Shown here one piece after another: positions 52,580 to 63,797 of a stretch of DNA of 64,000 nt (position 1 is its first letter; each line of letters opens with the position of its first letter). Where the stretch lies: assembly GCF_021134715.1 (NCBI RefSeq), contig NC_060024.1:1612001-1676000 (forward strand). The letters run 5' to 3'. Made by a program: the position numbers and the translations under genes. Below the pieces are notes generated by a model that saw only the letters and a list, made by a program, of their open reading frames with translations, was not told where the DNA came from and did no database searches. Source of the DNA: Daphnia pulex (Eukaryota; Arthropoda; Branchiopoda; Diplostraca; Daphniidae).

Positions 52580-54985
52580 ATCTGTTTTCACACGAAAACA
52601 GATAAATTGGCGGAGCACAAGCTGATGTTGGTGGATCTGTTAATGGATGAGGAGACCGATATGGTCATTGTATCGGAGACATGGACAGTGGACGATGATG
52701 AAATTTGTTATCCGCTACATGAAGTAAAGGGAGCTAAGCTTCAAAAGTGCTGCCACCTTCACATGCAGCCAGATCCAACAACTTGGAGACGATATCCGTT
52801 CAGGCTCATCCGTATGTGCGGTAATATACCACTTTCTTTTTTCAAGTGCTTCAAGTTTCTCTCTTGCGATGAGTTTTCAATTCGATTAAACTTATTTTGT
52901 TTTTTATCACAGAAAATTGGGCTGTGGCCAAAAGCTACGAGGATCGGCTCGGAAAGAACCAAGATTCAGAGCTGAATACGGATGCTGGATTGCTGGTTCC
53001 TCTTGATCAAGGAAAGAGAAAGCTAGGTGCCAGAGCAGCACAGTTCTCCGCCAGCCTCCGGTATACCACTGAAGAAGCCAGCAAGTAACTTACTGCAGCG
53101 CAGATTGAGCAAGACATGGTCCAACAAGTCCGATGACCCGCCTTACCTTACTATTGAAACTTTGAGACGATTGCTGTTACCGCATCGTCAAACAAACCAG
53201 TCCCTGAAAGTCAGGTCGATATGTTTGAAATTGGATCCGACGGTAATGCTGGACATTCTTCATTTTGTATACTCAAACAGCTAATTGATTTTGCCCGTCC
53301 AGATTCTGGTGCCAAAAGCCCGGTGCTTAATTAATCAAGCATACTACGAGAAAGAGATGGGCGGCAAACAAGACTACAACAACCAGATTGGCTCCGACGA
53401 AGAGCAAATCGACAACGAAGAATCGCAATCTATTTCTGAGACGTCTCGTGCACTACCATATTTTCTTCTTTTTAATCAAGATTTCATTGTCTTAAACATT
53501 TGATTCTTACATGATGTCATCACATTAGTTTGGTGTACCCGTGTCCCTGCCTTATGATAATAATAAATTTAAAAAAGTGCTTTAAACAATCTAATTTTAG
53601 ATGGATGGCATTTATTTTATTTCTTATTCCGTAGATAATATTTAATAAAGCTATATAAAAGAAAAAAAAAGTCTATTTTGCGGCCAACGTCCGTTTTATG
53701 GGAGTATTATTCTGGTCGTGACCAGGGAGTCTTGTGGGCGGTAATATGGAATAAATAGGGCACGCCCAAGTCATTCCCACTGGTTATGACCCGGGAAAAA
53801 AACCTAACCAGGTAGCAACTTGGTCACAACTTGTGCTAGCTGGGTTTGGGGTATAAGAAGGTTGAAAAAAGAAGATATACATGCTTCTGTGCATAAGTTT
53901 CATTAATTTTTCTGTTTTTTTATCTCCCTTTTCTTTAACCTAAGCCAAAAAATTTTTGTTTTAGGTGCAACAAATATGCCCGAGGTCGACCAGAAGCCAT
54001 AAGTATACTTGAACGTAATCCAAAACGTTTCCCTCGCATTGACAAAATCCTAAAGCGATTCAATTTCGCTTTATGGCAGTTTGATGCTGCTATCAAAAAA
54101 TGATTTAAATCTAAAAACGAAGAGAAAAGGGAGCAAGATACGAAGACAACTGATGTTGCGCAGCGCAGCGCAGAAAATGGCCGGATAATACCATCACTGG
54201 ACGACATGGTGAACGAGAATTCAACTAACTCCATCGTATTGGTCAACGACGTTCCGTCAGGCAAGGATTCCCGTGTAGCTAACATTGACTACTTTCGGAT
54301 GTTGGGTGTAAATTTCACAAAGAAATCTTCTCCGTTGAAATTGAATGCTTACTTCAACTTTACGGGCGTGTGTGAACCAAATAATCAGGCAAGTTATTGC
54401 TAAAAAATGTCTACATGAAAATTACATTCCCCTAAGCCCATTTCCATTTCGCAGGACGAGGACGACAGTTAACCCGACGCATTTGAAGTCTCCGCGGTGA
54501 TGATTGATTGTCAAGATATTCTCCGTGAAACTGATGTAGCTGAATGTATCGCACACATGCAGTGTAAGTTGCCATCAGACAAGTCCAAATGTATTATTAT
54601 TTTTAACAGTTTGTGTCCTTTTTTTCCAAATCTCTTTGTTTAGCCAAATTGTCCATCCCTCCATTTCCCATGTCTCGTGTTGTTGAAAATGTCTTGGTTG
54701 CCCCGCAAGGTAAAATACCTCGTTGTTGTAATGTAGCTGTTCGTTGTGCGGAAGGAAATCACGAAGACAGTAAATGTCCCAGCGACGACTTGTGGAACAA
54801 AGTAAAAACTTTGCTAATAGAACATTCCATTCAGAAAAAGGAATGCCAAACATCGCTACAAAAAGTAATGGAGACTTCGCAATGGTTAGTAAATACATCT
54901 TTTAGTCGCAAATCTGATAATTCTTCAGGTTGTGGCAATAACAAATTTCATTTTTTTAAATTAGGCAAGTGAGTCCGATCCATGG
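52580..54985 (+). pseudogene. Unrecognised multi-exon gene, probably decayed
   Basis: Exon-like pieces share plausible splice sites. 52624-52819 reads DMVIVSETWTVDDDEICYPL and WRRYPFRLIRMC, then a GTAATA donor; an acceptor before 52914 continues in phase with ENWAVAKSYEDRLGKNQDSE. This pair resembles the N-terminus of arthropod DUF4806-type proteins (weak). Later pieces are 54206-54390 (NSTNSIVLVNDVPSGKDSRV), 54453-54563 (with an in-frame TAA after DEDDS, then SAVMIDCQDILRETDVAECI) and 54649-54885 (AKLSIPPFPMSRVVENVLVA). The frame breaks near 53,030 and elsewhere, so I rate it a relic or two adjoining relics. From 53,500 to 53,930 no exon is seen. Confidence 0.4.
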
Positions 54986-55642
54986 CTTTCTGTAGGTGTT
55001 GGCGTCCGAAAATAAAGCTATAATATAATAAAATATAATAAGTTTGGGTTCTGATTTGCTGGCAGCTGATTTCCCCTCTTTTCCGAGGATGGTAAAAGGA
55101 AAGGGATAGGGGGGAAATCAGCTGTTTCATTAAGGAAGGTTAAAAAAACATTAAAAATATGAAAAAATCACACAATATGCGGAATTTTTTTGCTTAATTT
55201 ACATGTGTATCCGAAAATGATAGCGTGGATAGATTACACGAGAAAATGACGGTGTGGGAAGCATTGGAACAGTAGGGAATAGGAATAAAACCCGAACTTA
55301 TTTTATTATGGTACTCAGCGCCACCATACGGCATGACACGCGCATCGCTTCAGGGCGTAAGCGGTCTTCCACTTTGTTGTATTGTCCCATTCTCCCTCTT
55401 CTAGTCTTCTCCCCGTTCTTCCCTCCAAAAAACGTAAACAACACTTTAAAATCATTTTTAAAATAAACGGGAATTCAAGTTTCATTCAGAGTTTTACCAT
55501 TATAAACTAGAGTAAAACTACAGACTAAAATCTAAGGGACCCTGCCAAACCCATAAGAACTCTACTTCGTCCAAAGTGAATTTTTCCGACGCGAGGTTGC
55601 CATGGCCGTGGCTGGGGTACGCGTCATTAGTTTGCTCTATAG
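54986..55642. other. Spacer, no gene seen
   Basis: AT-rich sequence without recognisable features apart from short frames. Confidence 0.4.
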
Positions 55643-55943
55643 GCAGAGCTTTAGAATACTGGTGGCGCCACTGCCATGTTAATTCCTTCACTCGGAAATT
55701 TTCTCTGGATTGAAGCCAATTTTAGCAATCGATAGCGAAAATCGTAGCTAAGATATCGATTTCGACCCTTACCACTTCTCCACTTTTCCCTTCATTCCTA
55801 TCCTATTCCAGTATTTCCCCACACACCCGCCGTGGCGCTTATAGCTACGGGACAGTGCAGGCAAGCAGGCTTCACTTCCAGAGAAAAAAAGCAATGGAAG
55901 TGCTCGCCGTATGAGTGGCGGTACCAGTATTCTATAGTTCTGT
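55643..55943. mobile_element. MITE, family B copy 2, reverse orientation
   Basis: Carries the same inverted ends as the 36.0 kb copy (ttagaatactggtggcgcca on the left, taccagtattctatag on the right) and the same internal blocks in opposite order, including cacacacccgccgtggcgct and agagaaaaaaagcaatggaa. A partial third copy follows directly. Confidence 0.75.
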
Positions 55944-55950
55944 TCCATGG

Positions 55951-56103
55951 CAGAAGAGGGGATTTTCTCTGGGGCTGAAGCCAACTTTACGAATCGATAG
56001 TGAAAATCAAAGCTAAGATATCGATCTCGACCCTTCCCACTCCTCCCCTTTTCCCTCAATTCCTATTCCCCACTTCCCCACACACCCGCCGTGGCGCTTT
56101 CCA
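55951..56103. mobile_element. MITE, family B copy 3, truncated
   Basis: Directly repeats the first half of copy 2: ggattttctctggggctgaa, aatcgatagtgaaaatc, aagatatcgat and cacacacccgccgtggcgct follow in the same order. It ends at the stop-codon side of the RING-finger locus. Confidence 0.7.
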
Positions 56104-57032
56104 CTACAACCTTTTAGTAAAGGGATTTTCTGGCACGGGTCTATGCCCATTGAAACGTGAGCGGCAGACTGGGCATGTAGTTGCCCTAGACCTCTCCAAT
56201 GTTTCCATGCACATCAAGCAGAAAATTTGACCGCAAGGTGTGATGATTGTGTTAGGCACTTGGAACCAACACACTGGGCAGTGGCCCTCGTGATTTACTT
56301 CGGGGTATAGTTGAATAGTAACTTCCTTGTCTCTATCCACTGCTTCTCCATCCACCAAATTTTCTTCATCTTCGGAATCTTCAAATTCGGAATCGACATC
56401 TAGGAGTAGTCGGCGGTTTTGTTGAAATCTCGCCATGATACGAGCTCGTCGATTCATTAAGTTGGCTTCTTGAGCAACGAAAAAAACGTTGAAATCTATT
56501 TCTGACATCTCCGTCGCTGGAAGAATCATCTGAATCCAGAAATCCAGGCGGCATTGGGATAGGCTGATCCACAACACGATCCGGGTTAGGCGGCTGATCC
56601 GCAACACGAGCTAGGGCCACGCCGACCTAAAAAAATTTGAAGATTTGCTTGGTTTTTTTGTGTGGGTCGGCATTTCTTGAAAATGTTTACCCATAAAGAA
56701 CCACGAGCCAGGATGTGCGGCTCCAATAAGGTCGTTAAAGGCCCCATGCCTCGCCTCCATCACGATGTTTATTCGATTCGTGTCCATGAATAGACAGAAT
56801 CGTTGGGGGGCAATTCACTCGAGCCAGAAGGATCGGGTATAATCAACAAATTGGCGGACACGCACCCTTGTTTCTGCGTCAATTCCATTTTCGATTTCTA
56901 AGCTGTAGTTCCGCAGCGCCTATGTACAACAATCAAACATTCATTGCATCGTTTTTTTTTATAAATTAATAAAAATACCTCGAAGCCATCCCAAGCTCGC
57001 TCAGGGGGGAGTAGGGCAATTGCTTTTGCCAT
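56104..57032 (-). pseudogene. MULE transposase C-terminus followed by a RING finger
   Basis: Exon 57032-56979 (MAKAIALLPPERAWDGFE) joins in phase to 56919 onward: ALRNYSLEIENGIDAETRVR, FVDYTRSFWLE, an in-frame TGA, then IAPQRFCLFMDTNRINIVME and HGAFNDLIGAAHPGSWFFM. This matches the C-terminal end of animal MULE transposases (RTNN...E..H...HP..W pattern). After a GTAAAC donor near 56,692, an exon from 56626 encodes a linker and a RING finger near its end: HCPVCWFQVPNTIITPCGQ, FCLMC, then TTCPVC. The RING His position is Gln. The linker shifts frame near 56,490 at an A-run, and the splice into 56626 does not keep phase. MULE and RING could be two relics placed together rather than one gene. Confidence 0.6.
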
Positions 57033-57182
57033 TTTACCAACCTTTTGATGTTATCGTCCACTCGATAAGCTGGCCTAACCCGAGAGGGGTGGCGTAACTG
57101 TATTTAGACTATAAACAAATTGAATGAGCATTTGAAATGTAAAATTACAAATTACAAATTACGAGCTCTGCATCAGTCTGCA

Positions 57183-57540
57183 TCATATCCAGAATAACAA
57201 GGAACGTCTGGTTTGGGGCTGATGGGGATGGATTGACGAACAAATTATTCTGGTAGTTTCGTTCGGTTGGCCGGTAGCCGTCGGTGCTCTGCTGCGGGAG
57301 CGACTGAGCCTCTTCTGATGCTGGCTGTTGCTCAACTTTTTGAAATGCCTCAGCTTCCGTTTCCCCCACCGCATCTTTGTTGTCATATTTTTGCCGTCGT
57401 CAATCGTCTGGTGCTCATTTTTGGTCAGACTCTTCGGTTCCGGCTTTTTCTCGTCCGTTTCAAGTTCGTTTTCGCTAGACGGAGGGACTTCAGCCGGAGT
57501 CTCCTTGGGTTCAGAAACGATCTTTGGGCGTGGAATGACT
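57183..57540 (-). other. Charged open frame downstream of the Rho-like relic
   Basis: A frame from about 57,540 encodes PRPKIVSEPKETPAEVPPSS and further Glu/Lys-rich sequence; an alternative frame at 57369-57145 reads MGETEAEAFQKVEQQPASEE. No domain is recognised. It may be a divergent C-terminal extension of the GTPase-like locus or non-coding. Confidence 0.3.
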
Positions 57541-57558
57541 TTTGTCAGCGGGTATAAT

Positions 57559-57968
57559 TTATCCTTTTATTATATCCTTCCATATATCCTTTTTATTCCC
57601 AACAAGGACTATGGGAACATTAGGACACTCCTTTTCAACTTCCATTATCCATCTTTCAGAAATATTAAGGAGTGATTGTGGGTTGTCAATGGAAAAACAA
57701 ATGAAAACCACATCAACATCATGGTACAACACAGGACGGAGTTGATTATAATCAATTTGGCCGGCAGGCTCCCATAACTCGAAATCAACCTAAACAATTA
57801 AAAAAAGAAATAGAATCAAATTTTTGCACAATACAAGGCCACCGACCAAAACTGGCCACCGGTCAAACAATTAAAATAAATTATGAAGAGTACCTGTCTA
57901 CCCCGAAATTGAATTTGTTTTTCATACTCTTCCAAAATTGTGGGTTGGTGCACTTCAGGAAACTCGTT
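57559..57968 (-). pseudogene. Rho-type small GTPase fragment, no P-loop exon
   Basis: Two exons in phase: 57968-57894 (NEFPEVHQPTILEEYEKQIQ) and 57789-57559 (VDFELWEPAGQIDYNQLRPV, then VVFICFSIDNPQSLLNISER and CPNVPIVLVGNKKDIWKD). The order and NKKD motif are Rho-like. Switch II reads EPAGQ where DTAGQ is expected, so the catalytic region is altered. The preceding exon with the GxxxxGK motif is not found upstream in the window, the Rho insert helix, SAK motif and CAAX box are absent, and the frame stops at 57559. A pseudogene or strongly diverged atypical GTPase. Confidence 0.65.
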
Positions 57969-58637
57969 CTTAATAATAAACCAAATCATTTATCACGAGA
58001 AATGTCATCCCTTTTCGTCTTCGTTTATAATACAGTTTAATTCAAAATGTATGATTACGAGCTATGCACTTCACTCTTAGGATACACTAGCACAACTAGT
58101 ATCTTCTGTATAAATTTCAATTATCTTAATTATCATTATTAGCACGCAAGTTCTAAGCGAATCTGGGTTCAGCAGCGCATGCCGCTCAGAATGAATGACT
58201 GAAAATAAATAACATGTTTTCTGTTTTCTAATTTCTATTATGCATAATTTCTCCGGCAGCTCTTTAGTCTTATAGCTACTAACCGACAAAAATTACCTCA
58301 ATGGGGAATGAGCTAATGGCAGGCTAATGCATATATATGTCTGCATATATATGCTCTGCCAAGTGTACGAAAAATATTCTTCCAAGAATTACAACCTTTC
58401 ACAAAATGTGGCAGCACTCTGTCTTTTTCATTTGCCTTTTAAAATGATTATTAGCCTAAATATATACATATACATAGAAGTATACAGATCTGGCTCTGTA
58501 TTCATTGTGTTGTCAACATGGTCTCATGAAAATGAACATGTTGTCAACATGGTCTCATGAAAATGAAAACCCCTGAAATGAGTGAATGACTGAACCTGAA
58601 CTGGACAAAGCACATGTATTTTTTTACATATTTAACT
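57969..58637. other. Spacer, no gene seen
   Basis: AT-rich; a 27-base direct repeat around catgttgtcaacatggtctc appears twice near 58,500-58,560. The missing P-loop exon of the GTPase relic was looked for here and not found. Confidence 0.4.
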
Positions 58638-59368
58638 CTAAATTCCGAAACCAACAACGGTTATCATAACAGAATGAATAGTGATACCATCATACACAAA
58701 TTGTGTGGCAAGTGTGATACCCGACACCTGTTGGTTTACGTGATATTCCCCAACTTCACAATAATCCTCTATCGGCAGGCTGACATAGAATGGACCCGCG
58801 CTGAGTGGTAAAACTTCAATCTAAATAAAATAGATATTAGAAAAAAGTGTTATAAAACAGTAATAGTGAATAGAAAGAATTATACAAGAATTAAGAATAA
58901 GAAAAAAACTTACTTTAACCTTGAAATTGTTGGGATTAAGAGAATTGAGTTTTTCTGAATTCAAAGAACCTATTTTAGTGTCAGGGATAGAGATTAGAGT
59001 TAAACTCATTATAAGCTGTTGAAAAGTTTCACTATAAAAATATACACACAGTAAGTCAGTAAGTAATAATTTTGAAATATTAAAATAATTTTAATGCCCT
59101 GTACCTGATGCCCTCAAGAAGGTCCTCTTCCATGCATGCTGATGCCTCGAGTAAAGGCACAGGAGTAGTCTCCTACACATCCAAATCAAACGCAGCATCG
59201 AGTAATTCTACCTCAATATTTGCACATGCTGCATTTCTACATCTTGTCGCTCGATTTAGAAGACTATGAAACCCAACAAAATTTGGAGCGGGAAGAGGTG
59301 AGGGAGGAAAGTGGTGCTGGAATTTGGGTGGGGGTTCAAAAATCAATTGCTGTGGCATGTATTTTATC
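58638..59368 (-). pseudogene. Unrecognised three-exon gene piece with an in-frame TAG
   Basis: Exons in transcript order are 59368-59105, 59031-58914 and 58820-58638, with good splice sites and matching phases. Readable segments are PQQLIFEPPPKFQHHFPPSP, ATRCRNAACANIEVELLDAA, EASACMEEDLLEGIR, ETFQQLIMSLTLISIPDTKI and KIEVLPLSAGPFYVSLPIED, ending MITVVGFGI. A TAG at 59175-59173 interrupts the first exon, but the frame continues sensibly after it. No domain recognised. The first exon lies within a tandem duplication whose second copy has a CAG codon at the same place. Upstream exons are unknown. Confidence 0.45.
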
Positions 59369-60100
59369 CTGTTAATATATAAAATAGTATTATTAATCAA
59401 CATTTATAAAGAGACAAACATATGGCCCCCCTGTCTTAGCGACCAGGTGGGAATCAAAATTGTCCACCACACTTCGAGTTCCAAAGGAAAATTTCGATTA
59501 ATATCTATTACAAGACCGATAAAGCTTTAAAAGGCATAACGTTATTTTTAAAAAAATCGAAAAGCTGTTGAATAGTTTCATTATAAAAATATACAAACAG
59601 TTAGTAATAATTTGAAGGCCCTGCAACTGATATTCTTAAGAAGGTCTCTTTCATGTATGATGACACATCGAGTAAAGACACAGAGGTCTCCTGTACATCC
59701 AGATAAAGTGCAGCATCAAATTTTTCTTCTTCAATATTAATAGAAAACGCACCCATTTCAAAATCTTGTTTGTCAACTATATTTATAAATGATATAAAAA
59801 ATAGACCAGGATAAGGTAACTTGAAAAAATTTGGAACGGGAAGAGGTCAAGGATTAAAAGTGTGCTGGAATATGGGTGAGGCTTCAAAAATCTATTGATG
59901 TAGCATGTATTTTATCCTGTAAATATAAAAAAGAATCGTTAATTAACATCTAGATAGAGACAAACAGTACTAACTGTCAAATGTAGGCTTCGCGACTGGG
60001 GGGAATCAAAATTGTACACTATACTTCGAGTTCCTAAGGGAATTTTCCGATTAATATCTTTTAAAATTCCGATAAATTTTTAAAAGGCATAACACTTACC
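59013..60100. repeat. Tandem duplication, ~550-base unit
   Basis: Copy A (59013-59541) and copy B (59563-60100) start agctgttgaaaag and agctgttgaatag and end near aaggcataac. Between these, blocks such as acatcgagtaaagacacaga in B and cctcgagtaaaggcacagga in A keep the same order. Copy B's reading frame is more degraded than copy A's. Confidence 0.75.
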
Positions 60101-60111
60101 TTCCTCTCGCA

Positions 60112-62040
60112 CAGGGGCGATTGGTTGGTTGGTTGGGTTGGTTTGTTAACTGGCGAACATCAGGCTATGTAGCCTATTCTCGCCAGGGTTTTGACAGGGA
60201 GTTTTTATTTATTCTTTGCTGCTCCGGACCAACAGGCTCGTTTTCTTGAAAAATTCTAGGACTGCTCTTCGGGTTTCTTTGATTTGGAAATTTAGAGGGT
60301 AGCCAGGGATATTTTTTCTAGCGTTTTCTGAAATATACTCTTGTATGTGTCTTTTCTTTCTTTTTTTCCATCAGTACATGTTTCATTATTGAATAACTTG
60401 TGGCAAAGGTTAAGCTTGTCAAGGCAAATTTTGGAGAGAGACACTTCCTCGGTTCTCGATTCCCCGAAAAAAGCTGGGCAGAGAAGCGCGGTTGAGAAGT
60501 GTTTTATATAGAACTTACTGGTGGTGGTTTTTGGCGATGACCACTGCCTTTGCCACATTTTCTTTCCGTGCTCGTCTAGCTTTTTTTGTGTAGCTACCGA
60601 TGGCCTGGTGCTCATGATTTCTGGGAACCTGGCTGGCAGTTTGACTGCCCTGTCCGCCTCTTCGTTACTCCTAATGCTGAAGTGACCTTTGATCCATGCG
60701 AATGCTAGGTGGCTGCTTCTGTTGTTCACTTCCATATGCTCTGGATGCATCTTGCGGTTGTGGAGGTACGTCGAGGTCGGCCTCACTGTGGTTGACGAGA
60801 TTTTTTATTAAGGCCGGCCTTGATTCGTGCATTATTGATTATTACGGCCTTTCGGTGACGTTTTGCTCCACCCACTTTGTCGCCATATAGATGTAGTATA
60901 GACTGTCAGTTCTCCTTCCTCCGTCGACTCAATTTGTCCGAGTGGGCAAACTTCTTTTATTGCCATCCGTTGGATTACGAATGCCACTCCGCAGCTTCCG
61001 TCGCGTCTTCTTGTTGCGTCAGTGAAAAAAAAGGGGTGGGGTGGCCGAATCGTACACAAATTTTAGCCGATCACACCGTAGTATATTATCTACCTAAATT
61101 TAGGAACGCGCGAGAGAACCATATGGAAAAAGGCGTTTTTTCTCGGCGTTCCCAAACATACAATTTTCGTTGGAATGCAACGATTTCTTTTATGTAGCCA
61201 TTAGAGGTAAGATTTAGCCATTTTTTATTTTCAATTCAAGGGAAGGGTAGGGTTTTGAAAGAGCCCTAAGTTTAGGAACGCTCCGAAGAGTACTATGTAA
61301 ATTAGGGTACTTTAAAGGGTTATAATTATAGAACGGGTTGAGCTAGAACGGCGCGATCAACTTCGAAATGAAGAGATTATCAAGCTCTACATCAGTATTG
61401 ATTTCCAGATTTTTCGCTTCAGGTTCATTGTAGTCAATTCTTAATTGAAAACAGATTTTATTTTTATCCGTTCTAGTCCCTTTCTTCCCTCCGTTTTCAC
61501 CCGCCTCCTCCCTTCCGCTTCTTCACCCTCCCTTCCTCCCCTACTCTTATGGGAATGCGACAACTCCACGTGGGTGGAAACGGGGGGGGGAGGAGAGAAA
61601 GGGACTAGAACTTGTAAAACAATTCTTTCCAATAGCTTGCATACGCGGGACGTCAGGGACATCAGTCGGTGAGAGGACGGCTCTGTATAGGTGGTTTCCC
61701 CGGTTTGACAATCCGGACCACCAGCAAGTGCTTCCATTCAGACGGGAGAGATGACACATACCCAAAATGTGTGTTTATCATTAGCGTCTATTTTACTGTC
61801 TTGGATAGGTGGCGAATCATTGGGACTGCGATTTTATCTTCTCCTGGTTTTGAATCTTTCGCGGCCTCAAAAGCCTCCGCTAGCTCTTGTGGAGAGAAGA
61901 AGTCTTCGAGATCGGAGTTTACTTGGCTTTCCTCTTCTATTTGGCTTTGATTCTGCTTTTCAAATGTCTCTCTATCGTTCAGGAACTTCCTCGATAGGTT
62001 TAAATCACTGTTTACTTCCACGTAGACGTCGGCAAACATA
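60112..62040 (-). pseudogene. Second LINE: RT N-terminus and RNase H, internally deleted
   Basis: Reading minus strand: FSPQELAEAFEAAKDSKPGE (about 61,900) is the typical pre-RT helix, and SSHRLMSLTSRVCKLLERIV (about 61,650) matches YRPISLTS..CKLLERIV of RT. The RT catalytic core (YADD) is absent; a foldback lies in its place. RNase H follows: FTDATRRRDGSCGVAFVIQR with the first Asp, EEGELTVYT with the Glu, and the WIKGHFSIRSNEEADRAVK motif near 60,680. A ttgg repeat near 60,120-60,150 may mark the 3' end. It runs opposite to the first LINE. Confidence 0.75.
61471..61615. repeat. Foldback inside the second LINE
   Basis: gttctagtccctttct at 61471 pairs with agaaagggactagaac near 61,600, and pairing continues imperfectly through ccctccgttttcaccc against gggtggaaacgggggg. 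Pyrimidine-rich and purine-rich arms surround a short centre. Confidence 0.65.
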
Positions 62041-63395
62041 TTGGCTTTCTGCTCCTTATGGAAATAACATTACCATTTTCACCTCACTAGGCCGGATGGT
62101 GCGCCGGATTTTCTTCTTTTGGACATCATATTTTTTGGTTTAGTTCTCTTGAGGTTGTGGTCTTTTTTATCTGCGTGCAGTACTCTTTTCAGTGTTACTG
62201 CCTTTGCTAACTTGATGATTTTTGGTGTGTTACTAAACTATGGACTAAACTATGCCAAGTCCAAAATAGACTTACAGTTCAAAATGGATTTTTTAAATAT
62301 TGTCACGTTGGGATCGGTAACCTAACCTTCACTGTTGGCACCAACAACCACAGCCTTGAGACACGACACAAACTCTCAACAAGATCACATAAAATTACTC
62401 GGGGTCAATCCGTTCGTTCATTCTTGCTCCTAATTTCTGTCATCCCTTATGCTTTCTCTTGTTAATCCTTTTATTCTCTTCATTATTACAAAACGTTATT
62501 GTGTCGTACTGACGACGAAAAGCGTAAGGGTTATTGAAAGGTTGAATTACGTTGATGTATTTCTTCTTTAAGTAAGATCAGGGGTGAACAAGGAGAACTT
62601 CTACATTCAGCAAGGGTGGACAAGGAGAACTTCTACGGTACAGTATGGTGGACGACGAAAATTTACCGTGTGACAATATGGAGTTCACCAGATGGCGTTG
62701 TCTTTCCGAAACTATGGACTTGGGTACCTAAAATATTGACTTTGCACAGAAATCTTTTGACTTTACCAGGAGGTTTTGCCAATGCTTAAAAATGGACTTA
62801 GGTCCTAAATCATGGACGCTGATACCTAAGATATGTACTGCAGAAACTTTGTACTTTATCAGAAAACACGGATGATTTTAAAAACTATTTTTGATTTTTA
62901 AGTATTACATTTGGTATTTGAGCAAAATGTAATAATATGATTTTAGGAAAATTTGTATCTGTATTTCTCGGTATTTATTTGCTCGTTTTTATTAATACAT
63001 TGATTCACTGAAAAGTTATAGTCCTACGGTATGAATTCAAACGCTTTTTTACTGTTTGAAATTCTGAATTGAAAAGCATAATAATGGTTCGGCCTTTACA
63101 CATAAAGAACAATGCCACGGTATCTTGTTGGACTCGATGGCAAACTGAGAAACGTTTTCACATTCCGGATGGAAATTTTTTTGCACGTTGTACATTGCAC
63201 CATTACATGATATTTTGAGGGGAGAACATTGTGATTTTCAAAGTCCAGCATTTCGACATGAACAATAGATGGGAATGGAATTTTTTATTTTTCGGTTTGC
63301 AATTTGACCGAATTCCGAATGCAATAGTAGGAAACGGAACTATTACACCAACAGCTTTACAAACAACAGCTTCCATTTTTTTTTGTCGCAGTCCA
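62041..63395. other. Spacer with degenerate short direct repeats
   Basis: caaggagaacttctac occurs twice near 62,588 and 62,618, and atggactt...taccta-type words recur between 62,710 and 62,840. No coding exon is supported. Confidence 0.4.
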
Positions 63396-63797
63396 TTAAA
63401 CAGATTTTGAGCTCTTTTTCTTCAGTTTTCTCAATTTGAGCAATACGATTAATGAATTGCTGGTCGGGTTATTCACCGCTGCAATTGCTGTGATACAGCA
63501 ACACAAGACTTGATCCAACACAAGATTTGATCCAGCCAAATGAAAACCCTCGAAGGCAACTACCCAATGACCCCTATTACAATGAAGAATTTTGTTCCAT
63601 TTTTCGGAATCAGGTGTGTTAAACTGTAAAAATGATCCCCATTGGCAATTATATAGCCCACCAAATACTGGAAATTTTGGTTGAAAAAGTTTCATGGCAG
63701 CATTGATAACTTTTGTTGGAAGCCCAATTTCTAACATCTCATCCTGGTGTAAAATTTCCCCGTGTCTTTGGTTCATGACGTTCGGTAGATCAAACAA
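63396..63797 (-). pseudogene. Ulp1-like cysteine protease fragment (partial)
   Basis: The frame reads FDLPNVMNQRHGEILHQDEM, LPTKVINAAMKLFQPKFPVF, GGLYNCQWGSFLQFNTPDSE and HCNRGHWVVAFEG. The HW motif with preceding GGL...ILH context matches the catalytic His region of Ulp1/C48-like proteases found near transposons. After it the frame diverges, and the later Asp and Cys motifs are not seen. The N-terminal side runs toward the window edge with altered frames (63,798-64,000), so the gene is partial. Confidence 0.45.
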
